Source: Thermodesulfobacteriota bacterium
Lineage (GTDB): Bacteria; Desulfobacterota; BSN033; UBA1163
Length of the DNA: 64,000 nucleotides
Direction of reading: 5' to 3'
NCBI GenBank assembly: GCA_026415035.1
Contig: JAOAHX010000005.1
Location: 1-64,000 of the forward strand
Shown: one piece after another, positions 29,093 through 37,008 of the stretch
Position numbering within the stretch: position 1 is the stretch's first letter
Layout of the letters: each line of letters starts with the position of its first letter
Program-made: the position numbers and the translations under genes
The notes under the pieces: generated by a model
The model's input: the letters and a program-made list of their open reading frames with translations, nothing else
Told to the model about the DNA's origin: nothing
The model's database searches: none

Positions 29093-30829
29093 ATGGTATC
29101 CTGGAAACTGATTCAGAAGGCGAAGGCCTTGCTCGAGAAGGAAAGGGGCACGGTTCGTAAATCGTGGGGGGGACGCCTCACCGTCTGCCTCCTCTATCCG
29201 AACCTCTATCATGCGGGGATGTCCAACCTTGGATTTCAGACGATCTACCAGAGGCTGAATGCCCGCGACGACGTGGTCTGCGAGAGGGCCTTTCTACCCG
29301 AACCCGAGGACCTGATGGAGTATCAGAGGACACGGACTCCCCTCTTTTCCCTCGAATCCCAGAGACCGCTGACCGACTTCGACCTCCTGGCCTTCTCCAT
29401 CTCCTTCGAAAATGATTTTCTTCATGTCCTCACCCTCCTGGCCTTGGCCCACCTTTCGCCGAGGCGCTCCGAACGGACCGAAAGAGATCCCTTGGTGATG
29501 GGGGGTGGGGTGGCCGTTTTTCTTAACCCCGAGCCCCTGGCTGACTTCTTCGATCTCTTCGTCCTGGGAGAGGCCGAGGAGGTTCTGGAGGAACTCCTGC
29601 AGATCCTTAGGGCTTCGTCCTCCAAACAGGAGGTATTGAAACAAGCCTCGAGGATCGAAGGGGTCTACGTCCCCCAATTCTATCACGTAAGCTATGGCCA
29701 AGAGGGGAAGATCGAGGCGGTGGTGCCCGAAGAGGGTCTCCCGAAGAAGATCAAACGGCGATGGGTGGCCACGCTCGATCACTTTCCGACCCAATCCAAC
29801 CTCTACACGACCGAAACGGAGTTGAGGGGGATGGCCTTGATCGAGGTCAACCGAGGCTGTCCGAGAGGGTGTCGGTTCTGCGCCGCCTCCTTCGTCTATT
29901 TCCCCTTCAGGAACCGAAGCCTCTCCTTGCTCCGGTCCGTTGCGGGTTCCGTTCTGTCTCAGGAGTCAAGGATAGGATTGACGGGCACCGCCGTCTCAGA
30001 CTACCCCGACCTCGTTGCCCTCTGCGAAAACATCCTAAGCCTTCAGGGAAACCTGGCGATGGCTTCCTTGAGGGTGGATGCGATCACCCCTGCGCTCCTC
30101 GATTGTCTGAAAAAGGGGGGGATCCAATCCGTCGCCCTTGCCCCGGAGGCCGGGACCGAGCGATTGAGGAGGGTTTTGAACAAGGGGTACCGAGACGAAG
30201 AAATTCTAAGGGCGGTCGGGATGCTCTGGGAGAACGGTTTTTCCCAGATCAAGAACTACTTCCTCATCGGGTTGCCCTCCGAAACGGACGAGGAGGTCAG
30301 GGCGATCCTCGGCCTTATGAATAAGGCGAGACATCAGGTCGCACTCCGAAGGGGCGCTGAGAAGAAATCTTTGAAATTGATCCTGAGCGTCAATGTCTTT
30401 GTCCCCAAACCCGCCACTCCCTTCCAGTGGGTTCCGATGGAGCGGGTGTCGACCTTGAAACGGAGGCTCAAGATTTTGCGCAACGGGGTGAGGGGAGACA
30501 AGGGGGTCGAGTTGATTCACGACCTTCCTAAATGGGCCTATCTCCAAGCCCTCCTCTCAAGGGGAGACCGGAGGGTGGGACAGATATTGATGGAGGCCCA
30601 TCGTTGGCAAGGAGACTGGGATCGGGCCCTGAAAGGGGTGAGCCTCAATCCGGACTTCTTCATCTACCGGAGGAGGGATCTGGACGAGATCTTTCCCTGG
30701 GATTTCATCGATCACGGCATCCCTAAGGAAGTGTTGAAGGAGGAATACCTGAAGGCGATGGAGGAGGCCGGGGTAACGATGTCAAAAGAGGAGCTTTCCT
30801 CGTCGGGGGAAAGGCCCGAGGGAGTTTGA
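29093..30829 (+). CDS. B12-binding-type radical SAM protein (TIGR03960-like)
   Basis: 578 residues. The N-terminal 230 residues look like a cobalamin-binding-type domain (LLYPNLYHAGMSNLGFQTIYQRLN, then LLAFSISFENDFLH and GEAEEVLEELL). The radical SAM core has C256-x3-C260-x2-C263 in EVNRGCPRGCRFCAAS. The C-terminal PWDFIDHGIPKEVLKEEYLKAME resembles the ending of the TIGR03960 family, whose members are often fused to a DUF2344 domain; that domain is absent here. No substrate is established, though a tRNA/rRNA-modification role has been guessed for relatives. Confidence 0.8.
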   Translation: MVSWKLIQKAKALLEKERGTVRKSWGGRLTVCLLYPNLYHAGMSNLGFQTIYQRLNARDDVVCERAFLPEPEDLMEYQRTRTPLFSLESQRPLTDFDLLAFSISFENDFLHVLTLLALAHLSPRRSERTERDPLVMGGGVAVFLNPEPLADFFDLFVLGEAEEVLEELLQILRASSSKQEVLKQASRIEGVYVPQFYHVSYGQEGKIEAVVPEEGLPKKIKRRWVATLDHFPTQSNLYTTETELRGMALIEVNRGCPRGCRFCAASFVYFPFRNRSLSLLRSVAGSVLSQESRIGLTGTAVSDYPDLVALCENILSLQGNLAMASLRVDAITPALLDCLKKGGIQSVALAPEAGTERLRRVLNKGYRDEEILRAVGMLWENGFSQIKNYFLIGLPSETDEEVRAILGLMNKARHQVALRRGAEKKSLKLILSVNVFVPKPATPFQWVPMERVSTLKRRLKILRNGVRGDKGVELIHDLPKWAYLQALLSRGDRRVGQILMEAHRWQGDWDRALKGVSLNPDFFIYRRRDLDEIFPWDFIDHGIPKEVLKEEYLKAMEEAGVTMSKEELSSSGERPEGV

Positions 30830-31575
30830 ACCGAAACGAAGACCCATCGGGAGGTTTGCGGGTGAAATTGGAGAAGGTCTTTTTTAAAAGTGAACATTGT
30901 AACATTGCAGGAGTCCTCCATCTTCCCTCACACACCGAACGACCTCCCTGCGTGGTGGCCTCCCATGGATTGCTGTCGAGCAAGGAGAGCGAAAAGTATA
31001 TCTCCCTCGGCCACAGGATGGCCGAAGAGGGAATGGCCCTGCTCAGGTTCGATTTCAGGGGGATCGGAGAAAGCGAGGGGGGGGAGGAGGATCAGACGAT
31101 CAGCAAGAAGCTGATCGACCTGGGCTCGGCTCTCCAATTTGTCCGATCCTATCTTGGCCCGAATATCCGGGTGGGGCTGGTGGGGTCAAGCCTCGGAGGT
31201 TTCCTATCCTTGATTCAGGCCTCGAAGGAGAAGGCCATCGAGGCCCTGGTCGTCTGGGCCACGCCCCTCCAGCTGAAAGACCTCGAAACCAAAAAACAGA
31301 AGGAGGACTATCCCCTCCCGCCGAGGGCCTTTTTCGAAGATCTCCCGAACCATTGCCTCCTCCCCCTTCTGCCAAAGGTCTCGAGATGCCTGGTCATCCA
31401 TGGGGAGGAGGACGAGCTCGTCCCTCCCGAGGAGCCCTGGGAGATCTTTCGACATCTCGGCCTGCCCAAGGAACTTCACGTGATCGGAGGAGCGGACCAT
31501 CGGCTTTTTCAGCCTGACCATCGGAGGCGTGCGATCGAACTGACCGTCGACTGGTTCAAGAAGTTTCTTTTCTGA
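30826..31575 (+). CDS. Alpha/beta hydrolase (serine aminopeptidase/dienelactone hydrolase-like)
   Basis: About 249 residues. The nucleophile elbow GSSLGGF, the acid-bearing strand CLVIHGEEDELVPPEEPWEIF and the His in GGADHRLFQPDHR form a plausible Ser-Asp-His triad. FDFRGIGESEG follows the oxyanion-region segment SHGLLSSKESEKYISL. There is no signal peptide. It overlaps the radical SAM stop by four bases from a TTG start at 30826; a GTG at 30862, just before the first beta strand, is an equally good start. Substrate unknown. Confidence 0.8.
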   Translation: MNRNEDPSGGLRVKLEKVFFKSEHCNIAGVLHLPSHTERPPCVVASHGLLSSKESEKYISLGHRMAEEGMALLRFDFRGIGESEGGEEDQTISKKLIDLGSALQFVRSYLGPNIRVGLVGSSLGGFLSLIQASKEKAIEALVVWATPLQLKDLETKKQKEDYPLPPRAFFEDLPNHCLLPLLPKVSRCLVIHGEEDELVPPEEPWEIFRHLGLPKELHVIGGADHRLFQPDHRRRAIELTVDWFKKFLF

Positions 31576-31618
31576 TTCGACCCGGTCGAGACAGGAAGGG
31601 ATGTGAAATGAATTCTCC

Positions 31619-31647
31619 TTGACATTTTTGAGGCGAACTCCTAATAT
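31619..31647 (+). promoter_or_regulatory. Strong promoter for the 96-residue hypothetical gene
   Basis: Consensus TTGACA (31619-31624), 17-bp spacer and TAATAT (31642-31647), with the ATG 39 bases further on at 31687. Confidence 0.75.
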
Positions 31648-31686
31648 TTGCAATCGGAGGGTCGCCGAAAGCGAAAAGGGCCAAAG

Positions 31687-31977
31687 ATGATCATCTACAA
31701 GGTCTTTACCAAGAATTACGACATGAAAAAGGGCGAGTTACTGGGGATGTTGATCGAGCGCCGAAAGGACCTGAGAGGGATGACGCCGATCCAGGCAGGG
31801 ATGAGATGGGCAGGCCTGACGTTCGGCCACTTGGTGAAGGACCGAAAGTCGCTTTTTATCGTCCCCACCGAGCTAAATTTGGGGCAGAACAGTCGGTGGT
31901 TGATGGAGAAAGGCATCTTCACTCGGGAGGAGTTGCTCAGCCTCTCCAAGCTGAGGCAGGCGGGGATCGGATTTTAA
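31687..31977 (+). CDS. Small uncharacterised protein, monocistronic
   Basis: 96 residues from the ATG at 31687, predicted soluble and basic, with no cysteines and no membrane segment. The N-terminal MIIYKVFTKNYDMKKGELLGMLIERRKDLRG looks like a beta strand followed by an amphipathic helix. The middle contains IQAGMRWAGLTFGHLVKD. I do not recognise a family. The gene has a near-consensus promoter upstream and a strong hairpin terminator just after the stop, so it forms a complete single-gene transcription unit. That argues that it is a real, well-expressed gene. Confidence 0.75.
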   Translation: MIIYKVFTKNYDMKKGELLGMLIERRKDLRGMTPIQAGMRWAGLTFGHLVKDRKSLFIVPTELNLGQNSRWLMEKGIFTREELLSLSKLRQAGIGF

Positions 31978-31996
31978 GAGGTGGGTAAGGGATCGG

Positions 31997-32030
31997 AAAA
32001 GGGGCGAATCTCTCCGGATTCGCCCCTTTT
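31997..32030 (+). terminator. Strong Rho-independent terminator
   Basis: A perfect 14-bp inverted repeat (AAAAGGGGCGAATC / GATTCGCCCCTTTT) with a 6-base loop, ending in a T-run on the plus strand and preceded by an A-run. It could therefore act in both directions. Confidence 0.93.
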
Positions 32031-32046
32031 CATTTTAGGGCAAGAT

Positions 32047-32075
32047 TTGCTTGGGGGGGAGGGGAAGGTTATGAT
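32047..32075 (+). promoter_or_regulatory. Promoter of the YdjM-like gene, possibly leaderless
   Basis: TTGCTT (32047-32052), 17-bp spacer and TATGAT (32070-32075). The ATG is at 32082, so transcription would start at about the start codon. A purine-rich GGAGGGGAAGG lies inside the spacer and could instead serve as a distant ribosome site if transcription starts further upstream. Confidence 0.5.
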
Positions 32076-32081
32076 AAAATT

Positions 32082-33104
32082 ATGGATAGTCTGACCCATA
32101 CGATCACCGGAGCGGTCATCGCAGAGGCTATTAAGGACGAAAAGATTGGACGATGGGGGTTCCTTGCCGGGATGGCCGCGGGAATCTTTCCGGATGGGGA
32201 TTTCGTCCTCGGCCTCATCGATTCACAGTTTTCCATCCAATACCACCGAGATTTTACCCATTCCCTTTTTCTGATCCCCTTTTTTGGCCTGTTCCTCAGC
32301 TGGGCCTTTGCCAAGATCTCGAGACGTCCCCACCTTTGGAGATATTACAAAGTCTGCCTTCCCGTCCTCTTGAGCCATGTCTTGCTCGATCTTCTCACCT
32401 CCTATGGGACGATGATCCTCTCCCCCTTCTCGAATCTTCGGTTTTCCTTGGATCTCGTCTTCATCATCGACCTCCTCTTCTCAGGGATGGTTTTGCTCCC
32501 CTTTCTTGTAAGCCTCTTCTTCCGGAAGGCCGGGCCCTGGCTCTGCAGGGGGTCTCTCCTTGGGCTCCTCCTTTACATCCTTTTCTGTGGGTACCAGCAG
32601 GGAGAGGCTCTCAAGGAGGCGAAACATTTTACTCGCGGGCTCGACGAGCGGGTGGTCCAGGTGGCGGCCCTGCCCCAACCCCTCTCCCCTTTCCGATGGG
32701 CCCTCTTGGTCGAGACCGAAGAGAAGGTCTACCAGGGATTCGTTGATCTGAGGAAACGCGAGCACTCCGCACCTTCGTCGAACCCCCACACGACACTACT
32801 TGAACAATTGGATCGCCTCTATGATCCCCCGAAAAGGATCTCCTTAAGGGGGACGGAGAAACTTCCAGACTCTCCCTGGGTGAAACGGGCCCTGAGGGCG
32901 GAGGGGATCGAGGTCTATTACTGGTTTGCCAGGTTTCCCGTGGCCAAATTCGCCGGTTCGAAAGATGGGCGCCACAGGGTGGAATTCATGGATTTGAGAT
33001 TCTACCTGCCTGGCCTCCGTCTTCCTTTCGTCTATTATGTGGAGATGGATGATGCGGGGGGGATCCTTTCCGAAGGGTTTGTGAAGGGGAGAAGGGATCT
33101 ATGA
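32082..33104 (+). CDS. YdjM/DUF457-type membrane-bound metal-dependent hydrolase
   Basis: 340 residues. The opening MDSLTHTITGAVIAEAI, then GIFPDGDFVL and YHRDFTHSLFLIPFFGLFLSW, give the conserved His/Asp pattern of the LexA-controlled YdjM (DUF457) family. About four membrane helices lie in the first 170 residues (for example LLFSGMVLLPFLVSLFF). A soluble C-terminal domain of about 150 residues follows. Members are predicted metal-dependent hydrolases, possibly acting on phospholipids, but none is well characterised. The 3' end overlaps the convergent zinc-ribbon gene by 6 bases. Confidence 0.8.
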   Translation: MDSLTHTITGAVIAEAIKDEKIGRWGFLAGMAAGIFPDGDFVLGLIDSQFSIQYHRDFTHSLFLIPFFGLFLSWAFAKISRRPHLWRYYKVCLPVLLSHVLLDLLTSYGTMILSPFSNLRFSLDLVFIIDLLFSGMVLLPFLVSLFFRKAGPWLCRGSLLGLLLYILFCGYQQGEALKEAKHFTRGLDERVVQVAALPQPLSPFRWALLVETEEKVYQGFVDLRKREHSAPSSNPHTTLLEQLDRLYDPPKRISLRGTEKLPDSPWVKRALRAEGIEVYYWFARFPVAKFAGSKDGRHRVEFMDLRFYLPGLRLPFVYYVEMDDAGGILSEGFVKGRRDL

Positions 33105-34250
33105 TTCGGATTTAATTTCACCGATCTTCCATCTCCCCTCCTCCTTCAAGAAGATGGTCTCGAGCGTCGTTCGGCTCTCTTGGGGTGGACCTCCCCCTTT
33201 TGGGGCAAACTTGAGCCGCCATTGCACCCTCCCCTTGGCTCGGTCACCGGAGATGGAGAGATCGCTCAAATCGTATTCGAGGTGGAGAAAGGTATATTTC
33301 TCCCAGGAGTTGAGGGTCGATCGTCTCTTTCCCTCCCGGTCTTTGAAGTCTTTTCCATAACACGACATGAAGAGATCGATATCCCTCCGAAGATTGGCGA
33401 GCCGGATGTTCTCAAGGAGGGATTTGATCTCTCCCTCTTCCTCTTTCTCCCTGCCGGGAGAACTTGAAGGGGACGTGTCAGAAGAGGCCGGATTCGTGGA
33501 GGCCTCCTTGACCGCCACCCCTGGGGGAGAACCGCCCCGGGACTCCTTGAGGTGTGCATAGGTGGACCAGAGGAAATATCCGACCGCGATGGCGATGATC
33601 GCCATGCCCCCCCAGTTTAAGATCGTCCGGGGATAGTCCCTTCTCACTTTTCTCAAAAGCCTTCCCTTCCTGAGTTGTTCTTCGAGTGTCCTTTTATGGA
33701 AATTGGCTTGTGCCTCCTCTTCCTGGAGGAGGTTGCCTTTTATCCCCGATGGCGCCGATCTCTTCTCCTCGGATTTTTTGGGGGGGGGAGAGGGTGGCGG
33801 TTTGACCTTTTCTTTTTTGGGGTCCTGGGGTGGCGAGTCGATCGGGACGAGCTCGCCTCCGCACCGAATACAGGAGCTACCACCCAGGTGTTCTTTTCGA
33901 CAGGTGGGGCAGATGAGGTGGGGCAGCCGTTGCTCGTCAGGCTCCAGGGGAGGTGAAGGCTTTTCCGTCTTCTTCTCCACCCGCGGGGCCTGCGTCTCTG
34001 GGTGCCCCCTTCGCTCCTGGTAGGACGAGAAAGGGAGCACCTCTATCCCGCACCGGATACAAGCCTTCGTTTTCTCATAAATGATGTGGCATTCTGGACA
34101 GATGAATTTCTCTTTGGGCCTTTCCCCGACCTCTCCCTGGGGGTCTGAATCCTGAAAAAGGCCCTCTTTCTTAATCAGGAAGCTTCCACACTGTGGACAG
34201 AATCTTTTATCTTCCTCCTGTTCGATGCCGCATTTTTTACAGAACAACAT
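33099..34250 (-). CDS. Zinc-ribbon membrane protein with C-terminal NTF2-like domain
   Basis: 383 residues. Three zinc ribbons lie in the N-terminal half: CKKCG...CPQCG (about 4-21), CPECH...CIRCG (about 50-63) and CPTCR...CIRCGG (about 113-130). They are separated by charged, proline-rich linkers. A single membrane helix (MAIIAIAVGYFLWSTY, about 215-230) follows, then a Ser-rich linker and a roughly 110-residue C-terminal domain (IDLFMSCYGKDFKDREGKRRSTLNSWEKY) resembling the NTF2-like/SnoaL fold. The ribbons would be cytoplasmic and the NTF2-like domain periplasmic. It probably shares an operon with the SH3 lipoprotein upstream. Function unknown. Confidence 0.75.
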   Translation of the reverse strand: MLFCKKCGIEQEEDKRFCPQCGSFLIKKEGLFQDSDPQGEVGERPKEKFICPECHIIYEKTKACIRCGIEVLPFSSYQERRGHPETQAPRVEKKTEKPSPPLEPDEQRLPHLICPTCRKEHLGGSSCIRCGGELVPIDSPPQDPKKEKVKPPPSPPPKKSEEKRSAPSGIKGNLLQEEEAQANFHKRTLEEQLRKGRLLRKVRRDYPRTILNWGGMAIIAIAVGYFLWSTYAHLKESRGGSPPGVAVKEASTNPASSDTSPSSSPGREKEEEGEIKSLLENIRLANLRRDIDLFMSCYGKDFKDREGKRRSTLNSWEKYTFLHLEYDLSDLSISGDRAKGRVQWRLKFAPKGGGPPQESRTTLETIFLKEEGRWKIGEIKSES

Positions 34251-34280
34251 AAGACCTTGCTCTGCCCTCGTTCGTCCGGC

Positions 34281-34811
34281 TCACATGGGTTTGGGTTTCG
34301 GCGGAGGGGGAGGGGGCTTGGGTGCCTCTGAAGTGGCCGCCTTGCTCACCCATGCTTCCTTTCCGCTTTCCAGCCGAACGCGTAACCAGTTACCCATCTC
34401 ATCGAGGACGATGAGGGTGGTCCCCTTTCTGACAACCCCGACCACCTTATGTTGGAGACCAGGCCCTTCCCGGAGATTGACCGATTCCCATAAGATTTTT
34501 ACGGTTCGAGGGGGAGGGGGTTGAGGCAAAACCGGCTGAGGAGGGGGTGAGGGTTTCGGCGTCTCCGGGATGGGAGGTGCCGAGGGCGCTGCAGGCGGGA
34601 CCTGCTTTTGAGATTCTAAGGGGGGTTGAGGGGTTGGTGCGGCCTCTTTTGAAGGTTCTTCCAACTTCCTTTCCACCGAAGAGGGGGGGCTTTCTTCCGC
34701 CTTCTTTGTATCAGGCCTCGTGCCTGAACACCCCGAGAGAAGGAAGAAGATGAAAGGAAATACCATGAGCCCGAGAAGGGCCAAATGATCCTTCCTTCGT
34801 AATAAGAACAT
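34281..34811 (-). CDS. Proline-rich lipoprotein with a bacterial SH3 domain
   Basis: 176 residues. A lipoprotein signal (LGLMVFPFIFFLLSGC) with lipobox LSGC gives a lipidated Cys near residue 28. A long Pro/Glu/Lys-rich linker (about 35-100) precedes one SH3b domain (VNLREGPGLQHKVVGVVRKGTTLIVLDEMGNWLRVRLESGKEAWVSKA), and the end is Pro/Lys-rich. Such proteins usually bind peptidoglycan or other envelope partners across the periplasm. It lies 30 bases upstream of the zinc-ribbon protein, whose C-terminal domain would also be periplasmic. Confidence 0.8.
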   Translation of the reverse strand: MFLLRRKDHLALLGLMVFPFIFFLLSGCSGTRPDTKKAEESPPSSVERKLEEPSKEAAPTPQPPLESQKQVPPAAPSAPPIPETPKPSPPPQPVLPQPPPPRTVKILWESVNLREGPGLQHKVVGVVRKGTTLIVLDEMGNWLRVRLESGKEAWVSKAATSEAPKPPPPPPKPKPM

Positions 34812-34831
34812 ACCCGTTTAGCCAAAATGGA

Positions 34832-34862
34832 GTATCAAGTTGAACAAAAGCAAAATTGATAC
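34832..34862. promoter_or_regulatory. Inverted repeat upstream of the SH3 lipoprotein gene
   Basis: GTATCAA (34832-34838) and TTGATAC (34856-34862), 17 bases apart, lie about 20-50 bases upstream of the lipoprotein start in an AT-rich gap. They may form an operator. No regulator is recognised. Confidence 0.3.
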
Positions 34863-35001
34863 CAATGTTTGAGCACCATAACAAACTGAAATCAAAGGAG
34901 TTTTCTTCAAAAGGGCGAGTTCAAATCAGGCCGCCCACTTCTTTTTTGTCGCCATTTGGTCAATAAATGACCAAGTGGGTCGATGGGGTGAGAATAGGGG
35001 C

Positions 35002-35784
35002 TCAATTTCCATGATCGTTTTTCAGACCATGGTTTACCTGTCTCAGGATCTCGGCCATAATCGGACCTGCCTGGCCATGGATGACGATATCGGCAAGGTG
35101 GTCGTATGGAGTGGGATCCCTGTTAATGATCACCAGCTTCGCCCCATTCCTTTTTGCTAGGAGGGGCAAGGAGGCCGCAGGTTGAACGACGAGGGAAGAA
35201 CCGATGACGATAAAGAGGTCGGCTTCGGAGGAGCGACGATAGGCTTCGCCCATTTCCCTCTCCGGCATGGCCTGGCCGAAGGAGATCGTGGAAGGTTTCA
35301 GAGGGCCTCCGCATTCGTCACAGTAGGGGACTTTTATCCCTCTCCGGATTCGCTCTTGGATCTCGTCGCGGTCGTACCTTTTTTTACAGGTCAAGCATGT
35401 CACGTGCAAGGCGGTTCCGTGCAGCTCGATGATCTTCTCGGGCGAGTTTCCCGCCTTTTGGTGGAGGCCGTCGATATTCTGGGTGATGATGCAATCGAGT
35501 TTCCCCAGCCTCTCCAATTCGGCAATGGCGAGGTGGGCCTGATTGGGTTGGGCCCGTTTCATCGGCTCATACATTTCGGTCGCCATCTGCCAGTATTTTT
35601 CGCGCGAGGCCTCGCTAGAGATGAAATTTTGATAGTAAAAATCCTCGGGATTATAGCGATCCCAGACACCCCCTGGGCTTCTGAAGTCTGGGATGCCGGA
35701 TTCCGTGCTCAGCCCAGCCCCTCCGAAAATGACCACCCTTTTGGAGGAGAGGATCCATCGGGCCACCGTGGCAATCTCTCTCAT
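35002..35784 (-). CDS. cobB: NAD-dependent protein deacylase, Sir2 family
   Basis: 260 residues from the ATG at 35784; the longer frame upstream is low-complexity. The NAD-binding segment GGAGLSTESGIPDFRSPGGVW is present, as are TQNIDGLHQKAG, the catalytic His in ELHGTALHV, two zinc CxxC pairs (CLTC, CDEC) and FGQAMPE and IGSSLVVQPAA. It removes acetyl or other acyl groups from lysines, typically controlling metabolic enzymes such as acetyl-CoA synthetase. It is transcribed divergently from the radical SAM gene. Confidence 0.94.
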   Translation of the reverse strand: MREIATVARWILSSKRVVIFGGAGLSTESGIPDFRSPGGVWDRYNPEDFYYQNFISSEASREKYWQMATEMYEPMKRAQPNQAHLAIAELERLGKLDCIITQNIDGLHQKAGNSPEKIIELHGTALHVTCLTCKKRYDRDEIQERIRRGIKVPYCDECGGPLKPSTISFGQAMPEREMGEAYRRSSEADLFIVIGSSLVVQPAASLPLLAKRNGAKLVIINRDPTPYDHLADIVIHGQAGPIMAEILRQVNHGLKNDHGN

Positions 35785-35927
35785 GTCCGACGCGCTCCGA
35801 CGCCCTCGCCCCAGGGATCCCCCCTTTGAGGGCCCTCCCATGGAGGCGATCGAGGACTAAATATCAGGGTTGGGTTTCTCTGTTCTATATCATAGAACCC
35901 TTCTACCTTGCAAGAAAAAGACGGCTT

Positions 35928-36974
35928 ATGATACAGTTGAAGGGTATGGGTTGCAGGTTGATCCAACAGGGCTATCCTCAAGGGAGCTGTTATGTCGAGG
36001 TCGAAGGAAGGAAGGCGTTGGCCTGTGAGGCGACCCTCCGGTCTTCCGACAAGGGCTGGCTCCGTCTCATCTCCGCGGCCCACCTCTCTCGGCCAGAGAA
36101 TTACCTCTCTCTTTATCAATCGGGGTGCAACTTTTCTTGTAGAAAATGTCACTCCTGGAGCTTTACCAAGAGGGCCAGCGGGGAGTGGTGGGCTCCCGAG
36201 GATGTCCTGAAGGCCTGCAAAGAGTACGAAAAGGGGGTGACATTACGCGAGCCCCGGGAGAGGGCCACCGCCTTTCATGCCCAGGAATCTTGCCGCTGCT
36301 GCGGGGCCTGCGTGATGTATGGGAAACGGTCCTCCCTCTGTCCGAGAGTCATTCAGAAAAAGGATATCGTGTTGAGTCCTCAGGGGTGGGGGCCTGCCCG
36401 GAATATCGTCGCCTTCACCGGAGGCGACCTCACCTGCTGTCCCGAGTTTTATGTCGACTGCGCGCAGTTGATCAAGCAAGAAACCCAACTCTGGGTTCTG
36501 ATCGAAACGAACGGGTATGGGTTGACCCCCCAAAACCTCGATCGGTTGAAGGATGCGGGCGTGGACGCGTTCTGGCTCGACCTGAAGGCTTACGATGGAA
36601 CAGACCACAAGTGGCTGACGGGTTGTTTCAATCGGAATATTTTGAAGCTTCCGGAGGAGATTCTGAAAAGGGGGTTCGTGCTGGAGGTCCTCTCCCTCTA
36701 CATCCCGGGTCTGGTGGAGACCCCCCAGCTGAAGAAGATCGCCCAGTTGCTTTTCGACCTCGATCCTGAAATTCCCTTTACGATCCTGGCCTTCTTTCCG
36801 GAATTCCAGATGAAACGATATAAAAGTCCCAAGGTGACGGAGATGATTTCTGCCTACCAGGAGGTCAAAGAGGTAGGCCTGATGCATGTCAGGCTCGGGA
36901 ACACGGGGATTTTCGCCTCCTCGGAATCGGATTACCATCTCTTGAGAGAAGAAGTGGGCGTTGGAAATTTTTGA
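35928..36974 (+). CDS. Radical SAM enzyme of the PFL-activase/AmmeMemoRadiSam type with an additional cysteine cluster
   Basis: 348 residues from the ATG at 35928; the upstream in-frame extension is not conserved-looking. The SAM/[4Fe-4S] motif is C67-x3-C71-x2-C74 in SGCNFSCRKCHSW. Between it and the FTGGDLTCC strand is an insertion holding Cys122, 124, 125, 128 and 138 (CRCCGAC...C), which could hold a second FeS cluster. The later WVLIETNGYGLT and FWLDLKAYDGTDHKWLTG resemble activase-type radical SAM proteins. It is 34 bases upstream of the receiver-LpxC gene, so co-transcription is likely. Substrate unknown. Confidence 0.82.
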   Translation: MIQLKGMGCRLIQQGYPQGSCYVEVEGRKALACEATLRSSDKGWLRLISAAHLSRPENYLSLYQSGCNFSCRKCHSWSFTKRASGEWWAPEDVLKACKEYEKGVTLREPRERATAFHAQESCRCCGACVMYGKRSSLCPRVIQKKDIVLSPQGWGPARNIVAFTGGDLTCCPEFYVDCAQLIKQETQLWVLIETNGYGLTPQNLDRLKDAGVDAFWLDLKAYDGTDHKWLTGCFNRNILKLPEEILKRGFVLEVLSLYIPGLVETPQLKKIAQLLFDLDPEIPFTILAFFPEFQMKRYKSPKVTEMISAYQEVKEVGLMHVRLGNTGIFASSESDYHLLREEVGVGNF

Positions 36975-37008
36975 GGCCCCAAGGACTCGGACCGCAAGGG
37001 GAGGCTGG

